Shown: positions 46,842 to 55,556 of the stretch, piece by piece | Layout: each line of letters starts with the position of its first letter | Numbering within the stretch: the first letter of the stretch is position 1 | Origin: Caldisericum sp. | GTDB taxonomy: Bacteria > Caldisericota > Caldisericia > Caldisericales > Caldisericaceae | Length of the DNA stretch: 58,199 nt | Reading direction: 5' to 3' | Assembly (NCBI GenBank): GCA_022759145.1 | Contig: JAEMPV010000062.1 | Location: 1 to 58,199, forward strand | Position numbers and translations under genes: made by a program | Notes under the pieces: generated by a model | What the model was told of the DNA's origin: nothing | The model's input: the letters and a program-made list of their open reading frames with translations, nothing else | Databases searched by the model: none

Positions 46842-47825
46842 TCACAATCCTAAAATTTTCAAAACAATTACAATTATATTCATAAATGCTGTTATTATAC
46901 TAAATCTGTAATCGACTTTTGCCTCACTCCATCCTAAAATTTCAAAGTGGTGATGGATAGGGGTCATTTTGAATACACGCTTCCCATGGGTTGCCTTGAA
47001 GTATGCAATCTGAATAAAAATAGAAATCGCTTCAATTACCGGTATAATTGCAACAAATGGTAAATACAATTCGGTTTTAGAAATTATTGCAAGCGAAGCA
47101 ATCGCTCCACCCAAAAATGATGCCCCCAAATCTCCCATAAATATCGATGCCTTGGGACTATTGAACCACAAAAATATAAGTACTGAGACAAGCAGGGTTA
47201 TAGCAAAACCAAAAATTAAGGAGTTTTTCATAAGATAAAAAAGCACTATATACGTTAAAAGCATTATACTTGAAACACTTCCAAGCAAGCCATCTACTCC
47301 ATCCGTGAGATTAAAGGCATTAACAGAGCCAACCATAATTACAATAAAAAGTACAAAATAAAAAAACGGAGAAAATTTTAAATGAAAACCTAAAAAGACA
47401 GTCTCAAAAGTAAATAGATTTCTGAAGAAGAAGAAAATAACAATGCTTCCTATCGTAAATAAAATTAATTTTTGACTTATCGACAAACCAATTGATGAGG
47501 ATTTTCTTGAGGTTAGTACATCATCAATAAGCCCTATAAGCCCAAAAAATGTTGAAGAAATAGAAACAAAAAGAAATTGCCTCATTGTTTCAGAAGAAAA
47601 ATGTGAAACAAAAAATAAAGGAAGGAGAAAAATTATTGAAACCAAAAAGATAACACCTCCACCACGAGGTGTGCCTTCTTTCTTTTTGTGTGATTCAATC
47701 AATTCTTCACGGACATGCTGAACAAGATTTCTACTTTTGAGAAAATTTATGAGGCTTCGCTCTAAAAAGAAAAGCGCAAAAAACTCAACAATAAGTGAAA
47801 TAAGAAGCATACCCTCAATTTTCAT
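46842..47825 (-). CDS. mraY: Phospho-N-acetylmuramoyl-pentapeptide transferase
   Basis: A polytopic membrane enzyme of about 327 residues that forms lipid I on undecaprenyl phosphate. It has GTPRGGGVIFL, the catalytic LIDDVLTSRK and NLTDGVDGLLG, and MTPIHHHFEILGWSEAKV near the end. The ATG at 47825 follows AGGAGG by seven bases and overlaps the murF stop by 11. An upstream in-frame start inside murF is unlikely. Confidence 0.95.
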   Translation of the reverse strand: MKIEGMLLISLIVEFFALFFLERSLINFLKSRNLVQHVREELIESHKKKEGTPRGGGVIFLVSIIFLLPLFFVSHFSSETMRQFLFVSISSTFFGLIGLIDDVLTSRKSSSIGLSISQKLILFTIGSIVIFFFFRNLFTFETVFLGFHLKFSPFFYFVLFIVIMVGSVNAFNLTDGVDGLLGSVSSIMLLTYIVLFYLMKNSLIFGFAITLLVSVLIFLWFNSPKASIFMGDLGASFLGGAIASLAIISKTELYLPFVAIIPVIEAISIFIQIAYFKATHGKRVFKMTPIHHHFEILGWSEAKVDYRFSIITAFMNIIVIVLKILGL

Positions 47826-49167
47826 CGCTATACCTCCTGAGAAGCGCTTCAACAAACTGCTCCATCTTCATTCCACGAGAACCTTTTACTAAAAACACTG
47901 AATCTTCTGGAAAATCAAAAGAATTTAAAAAATCAATAAGGGAAGCATTATCATCAAAGTGGTACTTTTTTGTTGCAACTGCATAATCCTGCATAAATTT
48001 GGAGAAACTACCATAGGTTATTAGCATATATGGTTTTATCTTTGCAATTTCCTTTCCAACATTTTCGTGAAGTGATTTTGAAGATTCGCCAAGTTCAAGC
48101 ATATCGCCAAGTATTAAAACAATCGGATTCTTAATTCCGTTAAGCCTCTTGAGAGCAAGGTTCATAGAGACAGGGTTTGAATTATAAGTATCGTCAATTA
48201 TTGTAATTGTTCCTCTTTTAATTTTCTCTCCACGACCTTTATACGGTTTAAATTCCTTAAGAGCAGAAACAATATAGTCTGGATCAACTCCAACATAGAT
48301 TGATGCTGCAAAAATTAGTCCAACATTGTATGCAAATCCATTATATGGAACTGCAAAATCAAAAACTCTATCTTCAACATTCACCCTCAATCTCATAAAG
48401 TCGAGGTTTTCTTCTAAAATTGACATTTTAAAATTGTTTCCTTCGTTAAAGCCAACAGTAAAAACTCCTTTAACTCCAACTGAAGATGCCTTTAAAAGCG
48501 GGTCGTCTCCATTTATAAAACTAACGCCTCCATTTTCTGAAACGAACTTAACAAGTTTAAACTTCTCCTTGAGAACCCCATTTCTATCACCTAAATACTC
48601 AAGGTGAGAGTCACCAATATTTGTAATTATTGCATAATGAGGTTTAACAATATCTAAAAGGGTATCCATATCATTAGGCTTTTGAATGCCCATCTCGGCA
48701 ATAATAAAGTCTTCAAGATTCGTAACATCATTAGCAAAAAATAGGGGGAGCGAAAGGTCTGTATTTATGTTTCCTTCTGTTTTCCTTACATTGAATTTTT
48801 TAGAAAGTGCAAGGTACAAACCCTCTTTCGTTGTTGTCTTACCTGCACTTCCCGTGATACCAAAAATAGCAGAGTTAACTTTGCTGCGTGCAAAATCACC
48901 AAGGTGCTTTATAAATTCAACAGTAGAATTTACTTTAACAACAGGACCAATTGCTTCAACATCCCTCTCAACGACTGCAAGAATTGCCCCTCTACTAAAC
49001 GCATCATTTACAAAATTATGACCATCGGTATTATTTCCCTTTAACGCAATAAAAATATCGTTTGGTTTTACTATTCTTGAGTCAACGACAAAGTTATTGT
49101 GTTCGTAAGGAAAAGCAAAGTCAGAGTGGCGAATATCCTTAAATAACTCATTAAGTTCAATTTTCAT
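47815..49167 (-). CDS. murF: UDP-N-acetylmuramoyl-tripeptide--D-alanyl-D-alanine ligase
   Basis: A Mur ligase of 450 residues that adds D-Ala-D-Ala, completing the pentapeptide. It has the ATP loop FGITGSAGKTTTKEGLY, NIGDSHLEYLGDR and DDTYNSNPVSMNLAL, typical of MurF. The ATG at 49167 follows AGGTG, and an in-frame GTG at 49176 lies over that site. It overlaps murE by 11 bases, so their translation is probably coupled. Confidence 0.96.
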   Translation of the reverse strand: MKIELNELFKDIRHSDFAFPYEHNNFVVDSRIVKPNDIFIALKGNNTDGHNFVNDAFSRGAILAVVERDVEAIGPVVKVNSTVEFIKHLGDFARSKVNSAIFGITGSAGKTTTKEGLYLALSKKFNVRKTEGNINTDLSLPLFFANDVTNLEDFIIAEMGIQKPNDMDTLLDIVKPHYAIITNIGDSHLEYLGDRNGVLKEKFKLVKFVSENGGVSFINGDDPLLKASSVGVKGVFTVGFNEGNNFKMSILEENLDFMRLRVNVEDRVFDFAVPYNGFAYNVGLIFAASIYVGVDPDYIVSALKEFKPYKGRGEKIKRGTITIIDDTYNSNPVSMNLALKRLNGIKNPIVLILGDMLELGESSKSLHENVGKEIAKIKPYMLITYGSFSKFMQDYAVATKKYHFDDNASLIDFLNSFDFPEDSVFLVKGSRGMKMEQFVEALLRRYSDEN

Positions 49168-50596
49168 TGAATACACCTCTTACGATATCGATATCTCTAA
49201 AACTTATAATCTTGCCTTCCGGTAGCCGCATTTTTGATTCAACACCTCTTCCAAGAATCGCAACTACATCGCCTTTCCTTGCTTTTTTAAGCGCATACTT
49301 TATAGCATCTCTTCTATCCTGTAAAACAATATTGTCAATAGAAATGCCACTTACAACATCGTCTATTATTTCGTTAATATCATGTCCTCGCGGATCATCT
49401 GAAGTAACCACGCAAAAATCTGCATACTTACTAACAGTTTTTCCCATTAAAATTCTCTTTTCTTTGTCCGATGTCCCTACTGCACCAAAGACTACAATAA
49501 GGCGTCCATTTAAATTTTTCAAACTTTGTAAGACACTTTCGATTTCTTCAGGATTGTGCGCATAGTCAATAACAACATTTATGCCGTTAAAGTTGTATAT
49601 CTCCATTCTACCAGGAATTGAGATGGTTTTCGCAAACTCCTTTATATCGCTAAAAGAAATGCCTTCTAACATTGCAAATGAAAGAACTGCTAAAAAATTG
49701 TATGCATTGTAAGCCCCTAAAATTGGTAAAAATATTGAGCCCAGGAAGTATTCCCCTCTATACACATCGAAAGAAATAGAAGTGCCTTTTTGAGAAATAG
49801 AAGAAAAAGAAAAGTCAAATGAATTGCCCTTGCCATAGAATATAGGCGAATCAGAAACTTCAATAAATCTATCTATAAAAAGTGAATCACCATTGAGGAT
49901 GGGAGACTTTACACCTTTAAAAAAGGATACCTTTGTATCTATATAATCTTCAGGCGATTTATGATAATCGATGTGGTCGATGCCCATAGTTGCAAGAATT
50001 TTTTTATAGAAGTCTATGCCATAAATCCTTTTATCCTTAATCCCGTGCGAAGAAACCTCCATAAACACATATTTAACTCCGTGATCGCGCATATCCCTAA
50101 GATATTTGTGTAAGTCAAAAGGAAAAGGCGTTGTTGGTGGCTCAAGATCTATTAGGGAAAAACTATCTTTTATTCCGAGTCCAATTGTGCCAATAAATCC
50201 CGAAGGAATGCCTGAGTAGTTAAAAAGTCTATATAGAAGATATGTTATTGTCGTTTTACCCATTGTACCTGTAACACCAACTATCTTTAGATCCTTCGAG
50301 GGTTCTCCAAAATATAACGAGGAAATTTTTGCAAATGCTTCCCTTGCATCCGGGGCTTTTATAACAAGTATGTCTTCAGGCACTTTTACTTCTTTTTCAA
50401 CAATTACACCAACTGCGCCATTTTTCAACGCATCCAATACAAATTCATGTCCGTCTGTATTCTCTCCTTTTAGTGCAACGAATAGGTCACCCTTATCAAC
50501 CTTCCTTGAGTCAGTCTTTATCGAATGAAACTCGGCATCGAGATTTCCGTAAATCTCAAACTCTTTAAAATTTTCTTTTAAAACTCTCCCATTCAT
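49157..50596 (-). CDS. murE: UDP-MurNAc-tripeptide synthetase
   Basis: A Mur ligase of 479 residues that adds the third amino acid of the stem peptide. It has the ATP loop GVTGTMGKTTITYLLYRL, MEVSSHGIKDKR and VDYAHNPEEIESVL. The residue-selecting motif near 400 reads SDDPRGHD. Diaminopimelate enzymes usually have DNPR there, while Thermotoga maritima MurE, which uses lysine, has DDPR. The third residue therefore cannot be assigned with certainty. It overlaps ftsI and murF. Confidence 0.95.
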   Translation of the reverse strand: MNGRVLKENFKEFEIYGNLDAEFHSIKTDSRKVDKGDLFVALKGENTDGHEFVLDALKNGAVGVIVEKEVKVPEDILVIKAPDAREAFAKISSLYFGEPSKDLKIVGVTGTMGKTTITYLLYRLFNYSGIPSGFIGTIGLGIKDSFSLIDLEPPTTPFPFDLHKYLRDMRDHGVKYVFMEVSSHGIKDKRIYGIDFYKKILATMGIDHIDYHKSPEDYIDTKVSFFKGVKSPILNGDSLFIDRFIEVSDSPIFYGKGNSFDFSFSSISQKGTSISFDVYRGEYFLGSIFLPILGAYNAYNFLAVLSFAMLEGISFSDIKEFAKTISIPGRMEIYNFNGINVVIDYAHNPEEIESVLQSLKNLNGRLIVVFGAVGTSDKEKRILMGKTVSKYADFCVVTSDDPRGHDINEIIDDVVSGISIDNIVLQDRRDAIKYALKKARKGDVVAILGRGVESKMRLPEGKIISFRDIDIVRGVFNEN

Positions 50597-52284
50597 TTCC
50601 CAATCCTTAAATATTTTACAAGAAATGTTCCAATCTCAGAAAAAAGTGGTGCAGAAACTGTTGTTGAGTATTGAGGTATTGCCGTTTCATTTATGGATAC
50701 TATAACAGAGACTGATGGATCTGGGTATGGTATTGCGCCAAAGAAACTGTAGATGAGTTTTGAGTGAGAGTACCCACCAGTTGGATTTATCTTTTGGGCT
50801 GTTCCTGTTTTCCCCATAACCTTATAACCTTCAATTCTTGCTTTTGGTGCGCCTTTTTCAACAACATCAACCATAGCGCTCTTAATAAGGTCAAGGTTTG
50901 TTTTACTTCCAATTGTCCTCTTCAAGATCGGGGTCGATGAATAAATAATTTTACCCGAGTTATCAAGAACCTCCTTTATAATATGTGGCGTGTAGAGTTT
51001 GCCTCCATTCACTATTGTATTAAGCGCCGAGACCATTTGAATCTGTGTAACTGCAATACCCTGTCCAAATCCCATAGTTGCCAATTCTACATCTCCAATA
51101 TCTTTAGAAGATGGCACTAAACCTTTCTCTTCGCCAAAAATCTCAATCTGAGTTGGCTCTCCAAAACCGAAAAGTCTGAAGTAATTAAGGAGTGGGTCTT
51201 TTTGGATCTTTAGTGCAACTTGTGCAAACGCAACATCGCATGAATTTACAAGAATATCCGTAAGCCCATGCTCACTGCCATGCTTTTTCCAGCACGAGAT
51301 AACTCTATCTTTTACTTTTATCGAACCACTACAGTAAAAGTCATCATCGGGCTTAAGTTTTCCCGTTTCCAAGCCTGCAAGTGCCACAATGGGTTTCATA
51401 ATTGATCCGGGTTCATAATTAAATGTTGTTGGAAGATTTGGAACTATTTTTTCAATATTTGCTGGATCAAATGAAGGATAAGATACCATGGCAAGAACTT
51501 CATTTGTATTTGGATCTGTAACAATAGCAAAACCACTCTTTGCGTTAAACTCCTCTACATACTTTTTTACAAGTTCGTAAACCTCTGACTGAATATTTAT
51601 GTCTATGGTTAATTTAACACTGTCGCCTTTAACGGGTTCTAAAATATATGTTGGAGCACCTAATAAATCTGGCTCTGCAAAATTAAAAGTTCTAAAGGAC
51701 CTCCCATTTTTCCCTTTGAGGTAATCATCCATTGAAAGTTCAATACCTGTAAGCCCAACGCCGTCAGCCCCTACAATCCCAACAAGAGGTGCTGTAATTT
51801 CTCCAAAGGGATACACTCTCTTGTAAGTTTTAGTAAAAACAACACCATCTGGGATATGGAGCGAATCGATTTTATCCTTCGTTTCTTTTGAAACAGAAGT
51901 TGAAACAAGCACATAAGACTTTGCACTGAAGATTCTGTTTAACTCCTCATTTTCAAATTTAAGATCACCTTTTATGATATTTCTCAATTTTTGAAGGGTA
52001 TCGTTTGAGATAACATTCGGGTTTATATCTAATTCAAAAGTTAGTTCGTTTGTTGCAAGCTTGACGCCATTTCTATCGAGAATTTCGCCACGTTCTGCTC
52101 TTAAGATATCGTAGCTTGGAACAACTTGTGGTGCAAATTCAGAAAGCAATTTTCCCCTGCTGAAAATAGTAAGGTCTATTACTCTGCCTATAAACGACAA
52201 AAACAACAATAAGAAAATCAAAAACGCAATTAAAAGCCTTTTCTTAAAAATATCTTCACTATTTTGCAGGGATTTCCGCGACAT
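50593..52284 (-). CDS. ftsI: Septal class B penicillin-binding protein (peptidoglycan transpeptidase)
   Basis: A 563-residue protein with one N-terminal membrane helix (about 17-37), a pedestal domain starting ERGEILDRNG, and a transpeptidase domain. The catalytic motifs are SIMK near 293, SCD near 348 (Asp where many FtsI have Asn) and KTG near 490. The gene follows ftsL with a 26-base overlap and precedes murE, so it is the division enzyme and partner of FtsW. No C-terminal PASTA domains are seen. Confidence 0.94.
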   Translation of the reverse strand: MSRKSLQNSEDIFKKRLLIAFLIFLLLFLSFIGRVIDLTIFSRGKLLSEFAPQVVPSYDILRAERGEILDRNGVKLATNELTFELDINPNVISNDTLQKLRNIIKGDLKFENEELNRIFSAKSYVLVSTSVSKETKDKIDSLHIPDGVVFTKTYKRVYPFGEITAPLVGIVGADGVGLTGIELSMDDYLKGKNGRSFRTFNFAEPDLLGAPTYILEPVKGDSVKLTIDINIQSEVYELVKKYVEEFNAKSGFAIVTDPNTNEVLAMVSYPSFDPANIEKIVPNLPTTFNYEPGSIMKPIVALAGLETGKLKPDDDFYCSGSIKVKDRVISCWKKHGSEHGLTDILVNSCDVAFAQVALKIQKDPLLNYFRLFGFGEPTQIEIFGEEKGLVPSSKDIGDVELATMGFGQGIAVTQIQMVSALNTIVNGGKLYTPHIIKEVLDNSGKIIYSSTPILKRTIGSKTNLDLIKSAMVDVVEKGAPKARIEGYKVMGKTGTAQKINPTGGYSHSKLIYSFFGAIPYPDPSVSVIVSINETAIPQYSTTVSAPLFSEIGTFLVKYLRIGK

Positions 52285-52522
52285 AGAATCTTTTTACCTC
52301 GCTCATTTTAAGTTTTTCCCTTGCAATTTTTTCAATCCTAATAGGGTCTTGTAGTTGTAGGTATATCGCTTCGAGTTTTTGATTCTGAGTTTGTATTTGT
52401 TCAATTTCTGAGTTGAGATTTGCTATTTCTTTTTTTACTTTAACCGTTGTAAAAAATAAAACACTATATATGAGAATTAATAAAAGTAACACTAAAAGCA
52501 AAGTCGTAGTCTTCATTTTCAT
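52259..52522 (-). CDS. ftsL: FtsL/DivIC-like division protein
   Basis: An 87-residue protein with one membrane helix (about 7-26) followed by a leucine-zipper-like coiled coil (NLNSEIEQIQTQNQKLEAIY) and a short tail with DPIRIEKIAREKLKM, a pattern of FtsL/DivIC proteins. Its position between rsmH and ftsI is the standard ftsL place. It overlaps both neighbours (4 and 26 bases). Confidence 0.85.
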   Translation of the reverse strand: MKMKTTTLLLVLLLLILIYSVLFFTTVKVKKEIANLNSEIEQIQTQNQKLEAIYLQLQDPIRIEKIAREKLKMSEVKRFYVAEIPAK

Positions 52523-53394
52523 GAGACTTTCTCCGCAACTCTCAATTTTGCGCTTCGAGCACGCCTATTCTTTGAAACTTCCTCTTCTGAGGGCTTTATT
52601 ACATGCTTATTAACCAACTTAAGATTTGGATTGTTTTTAAATGAAAGTTTTACCAATCTATCTTCAAGCGAGTGATAGGTAATAACCGCAATTCTTCCTT
52701 GAGGAAGCAATAACTTCGGTGCATTCTCCAAAAAGCCTTTCAGGTTGTCCATTTCTCTATTTATGTAAATCCTGAGCGCCTGAAATGTCCTTGTTGCTGG
52801 ATGAATCTTGTAGTACCCTTTGGGATAAACACCTTTTACAATTTCTGCAAGTTGTGTCGTTGTCTCAATCGGATGTTTTTTTCTTTCTTCAACAATTCTT
52901 TTTGCAATCCTATAAGCAAATGGGTCTTCACCATAGTATAAAATAATGTCTCTTAACTCATCCTCTGAAAAATTATTAACGATATCATAAGCAGTGTATC
53001 TTGTACATGGTCTGCACATTCTCATATCAAGGGGGCCTTCACGCATAAATGAGAAGCCCCTTGACTCATCTTCAAGTTGAAGAGTAGAAACACCTAAATC
53101 AGCAAGAATGTGTGTTACATTTTTAGCGTGCGGAAGAACAAGAGTTGTAATTTCCTTAAAATTACCAGGAACTATTATGAAGTTATCTCCTACCTCAAGC
53201 AGTCTTTTGCGGGCTCTTTCGATTGTTTCATAATCCATATCAATGCCTATAAGAAGCCCTTTTGGAATTCTCTTCAGAATCTCAACAGAATGCCCACCTT
53301 CTCCAAGGGTTGCATCTACAACAATTGAGTCTTCTTTCAAATTTAATAATTCAATTGTCTCATTCAATAAAACAGGTATATGATGTATTTCCAT
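52519..53394 (-). CDS. rsmH: 16S rRNA (cytosine(1402)-N4)-methyltransferase
   Basis: A SAM-dependent methyltransferase of 291 residues. It has HIPVLLNETIELL at the start, the SAM site VDATLGEGGHSVEIL, ILADLGVSTLQLEDESRGFSF, and VITYHSLEDRLVK. It is the first gene of the dcw cluster, and mraZ is absent. The ATG at 53394 lacks a Shine-Dalgarno sequence and sits only eight bases after a TATAAT, which suggests a leaderless mRNA. Confidence 0.96.
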   Translation of the reverse strand: MEIHHIPVLLNETIELLNLKEDSIVVDATLGEGGHSVEILKRIPKGLLIGIDMDYETIERARKRLLEVGDNFIIVPGNFKEITTLVLPHAKNVTHILADLGVSTLQLEDESRGFSFMREGPLDMRMCRPCTRYTAYDIVNNFSEDELRDIILYYGEDPFAYRIAKRIVEERKKHPIETTTQLAEIVKGVYPKGYYKIHPATRTFQALRIYINREMDNLKGFLENAPKLLLPQGRIAVITYHSLEDRLVKLSFKNNPNLKLVNKHVIKPSEEEVSKNRRARSAKLRVAEKVS

Positions 53395-53402
53395 CAACTG
53401 AT

Positions 53403-53408
53403 ATTATA
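53403..53408 (-). promoter_or_regulatory. Probable -10 element of the dcw operon
   Basis: TATAAT on the minus strand lies in the 33-base gap between fdhD and rsmH. No clear -35 is seen at 16-18 bases, where the sequence is A-rich. Transcription would start around 53396-53397, two or three bases before the rsmH ATG. Confidence 0.5.
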
Positions 53409-53427
53409 CAGTATTTTTGTTTTTATT

Positions 53428-54123
53428 TTAGTAAGTGATTCTTTCAGGATGTGTATAGATATTAAAACGGTTTACTCTCATGAAACCTACAAGAGTTATT
53501 CCTAAATCTTCTCCCAACTTTACTGCAAGGGTCGAAACAGCAGATTGTGAAACAATAATTTTTGAATTCATTTTGTTTGCAACTTCAACGAGAGAATAAT
53601 TAATCCTTCCTGATGTAAAAACTATCGTTTCTCTTTTTATCCCTTGGTCCACTATGTAACCTGCACACTTTAACATTGACGATAGCCTTGAAATGTCTTC
53701 ATAGTGAGCAAGTATACCATTTATATCTGAAACGGAAACAATATGAGTTCCACCTGTTTTTGCAAAAGTTTCAGAGTAAGATAATGTTTCTTTCATTAAG
53801 GAAAAAAGTTTACCTTGAGAAACAGCATTGATTTTTTCATATTCCGAATTTTCAGAATCTTTCACATTCTCAATTTCAAAATAGTAGTTTGTTGAAAATT
53901 CATTTTCTTTATATGAGAAATTTCTTATTTCCTTCTTAGACTTGATTAAGGAAGTGTTTAATAACACACCCAATCCAAGAAAATATTCATTTCCATTTGA
54001 GTAGAAAAGCGATTGGATGTGTTCTCCGTTTACATAAACATTAAGGATCTTTTCCTCAACAAGTACATCATCAAATGGGCTAATTTTTCCATTTTCAAAT
54101 CGCAAAATCCTCAATATTTTCAT
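53428..54123 (-). CDS. fdhD: FdhD-like formate dehydrogenase accessory protein, lacking the usual cysteine pair
   Basis: FdhD passes sulfur from a desulfurase to the molybdenum cofactor of formate dehydrogenase. The 231-residue product has the family blocks KTGGTHIVSVSD, TSGRINYSLVEVANKM, SQSAVSTLAVKL and GFMRVNRFNIYTHPERI. The CGxC loop that normally lies before the TGGTH block (C121 and C124 in E. coli) is absent, and the only Cys visible is in LKCAGY. It is also shorter than the 277-residue E. coli protein. It may bind the cofactor without transferring sulfur in the known way. It overlaps mobA by 29 bases. Confidence 0.88.
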   Translation of the reverse strand: MKILRILRFENGKISPFDDVLVEEKILNVYVNGEHIQSLFYSNGNEYFLGLGVLLNTSLIKSKKEIRNFSYKENEFSTNYYFEIENVKDSENSEYEKINAVSQGKLFSLMKETLSYSETFAKTGGTHIVSVSDINGILAHYEDISRLSSMLKCAGYIVDQGIKRETIVFTSGRINYSLVEVANKMNSKIIVSQSAVSTLAVKLGEDLGITLVGFMRVNRFNIYTHPERITY

Positions 54124-54706
54124 TCTTTATTATACTGCATATTCTATCAAAGTCGCTTTTGGTATTAATATTCAGAAATGAAAGCAGTTCTGGGTCGATA
54201 TCCTTAATCTTATATACCTCAAGATACTGGACTTTATCTATAAGAAGACTTCTTAATTTCAAGTCATTTACTTTTATGTTTCTTTCGACTATAGGAAGTA
54301 GTTTACTACTGTAAAAAGCAAACATGGGCTCTATAAAACCATTTTCAAGTTTTGGAATATAGGAAAAAGATTGCTCATTAAGAGTTGCTTTCATATATTC
54401 CAAAACTTCTTTTTTAATAAGAGGCATATCGCATGCAACAAGAAAAACAAAATCTACATCATTGTATAGTTTAAGCGCCGTGTAAAGACCGCCAATTGGA
54501 CCAAGAGAGGGTATTAAATCTTCTCTGAACTCGTAATTAGAAATGGGAGCCTGCCTCCCTATGAAGACAGGCTCCACTCCAAATACACTCTTAAGAATCC
54601 TGTAAGTTCTTTCAAATACCAAATTGCCATTTAGCACAAGAAAGAACTTGTCCGTCCCAAATCTTCTACTTTTTCCACCAACAAGAACAACAGGCTTAAT
54701 TTTCAT
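54095..54706 (-). CDS. mobA: Molybdenum cofactor guanylyltransferase
   Basis: A nucleotidyltransferase of 203 residues that attaches GMP to molybdopterin to make the guanine dinucleotide form used by formate dehydrogenase. It has VVLVGGKSRRFGTDK at the start, SLGPIGGLYTAL, VACDMPLI with the metal Asp, and FLNINTKSDFD near the end. Its ATG overlaps the channel gene stop by one base (TAATG). MoaA and MoaC, which make its precursor, are at 13148-14582. Confidence 0.92.
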   Translation of the reverse strand: MKIKPVVLVGGKSRRFGTDKFFLVLNGNLVFERTYRILKSVFGVEPVFIGRQAPISNYEFREDLIPSLGPIGGLYTALKLYNDVDFVFLVACDMPLIKKEVLEYMKATLNEQSFSYIPKLENGFIEPMFAFYSSKLLPIVERNIKVNDLKLRSLLIDKVQYLEVYKIKDIDPELLSFLNINTKSDFDRICSIIKNENIEDFAI

Positions 54707-55539
54707 TACTTTTTGCTTAATAAGTATACATACCAGTAAACTGCACCAACGAAAATTGCACCACCAACAAGGTTACCAAGAGTAACAGGAATAAGGTTAA
54801 CTGTGAAAAGCGTTCCCCAATTAAGATTTGCTAAATCTGCAAGAGTCTTTCCTGCAACCTCAAGTACTTTAGGATTACTCTTCAGGAAAATTCCATATGG
54901 AATAAAGAACATATTTGCAACTGAGTGTTCAAAACCGGAAGCAACGAATGCCATAATAGGGAAATAGATTGCAAAGAGTTTTCCTATTACATCTTTTGAC
55001 GCCATTGCCATCCAAACTGCCATACAGACAAGCCAGTTACAGAGAATACCTCTAAAGAATGCCTGTGCGAATGTAAGCGAAGTTTTCGAAAGAGCGACTT
55101 TCAATGCATTTGCACCAACAAGATTACCATTCAAAGACCATGTCCCTCCAAAGAAAAGGAAGGCTGCTAAAATAATTGAGCCAACGAAGTTCCCAATGTA
55201 AACAACAACCCAATTCTTTAAAAGCTCTCCCCATGTTACTTTCTTATCAAGAGCAGCAATAAGCACAAGGTTATTGCCAGTGAAGAGCTCTGCACCACCT
55301 ACAACAACCATCATAAGACCTACAGTAAAGACTGATGCAGAAAGAAACCTCGTAAAGCCGAAACCGAGTGTTGAATCAGAGCCCACAAGCAAGAAGAGTT
55401 GCGCTCCGAATGCAATGTAAACTCCTGCAAGGATTGCAAGGATAAACATCTTGAGAATGGGAAGTTTGCATTTTCCTACCCCAGTCTCGCACATTTTTGC
55501 AGCCACATCTTTTGGCGGGAAGAAATTTACATCGTTCAT
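54706..55539 (-). CDS. focA: Formate/nitrite transporter family channel (FocA type)
   Basis: A 277-residue membrane protein with six helices of the FNT fold, a pentameric channel for formate and related anions. It has AGVYIAFGAQLFLLVG, GAELFTGNNLVL, the NWVVVYIGNFVGS segment and ILCNWLVCMAVWMA. It lies 17 bases after formate dehydrogenase and one base before mobA, so formate rather than nitrite is the likely substrate. Direction of flow is not shown by sequence. Confidence 0.9.
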   Translation of the reverse strand: MNDVNFFPPKDVAAKMCETGVGKCKLPILKMFILAILAGVYIAFGAQLFLLVGSDSTLGFGFTRFLSASVFTVGLMMVVVGGAELFTGNNLVLIAALDKKVTWGELLKNWVVVYIGNFVGSIILAAFLFFGGTWSLNGNLVGANALKVALSKTSLTFAQAFFRGILCNWLVCMAVWMAMASKDVIGKLFAIYFPIMAFVASGFEHSVANMFFIPYGIFLKSNPKVLEVAGKTLADLANLNWGTLFTVNLIPVTLGNLVGGAIFVGAVYWYVYLLSKK

Positions 55540-55556
55540 AACTTACCTCCTTTTAT

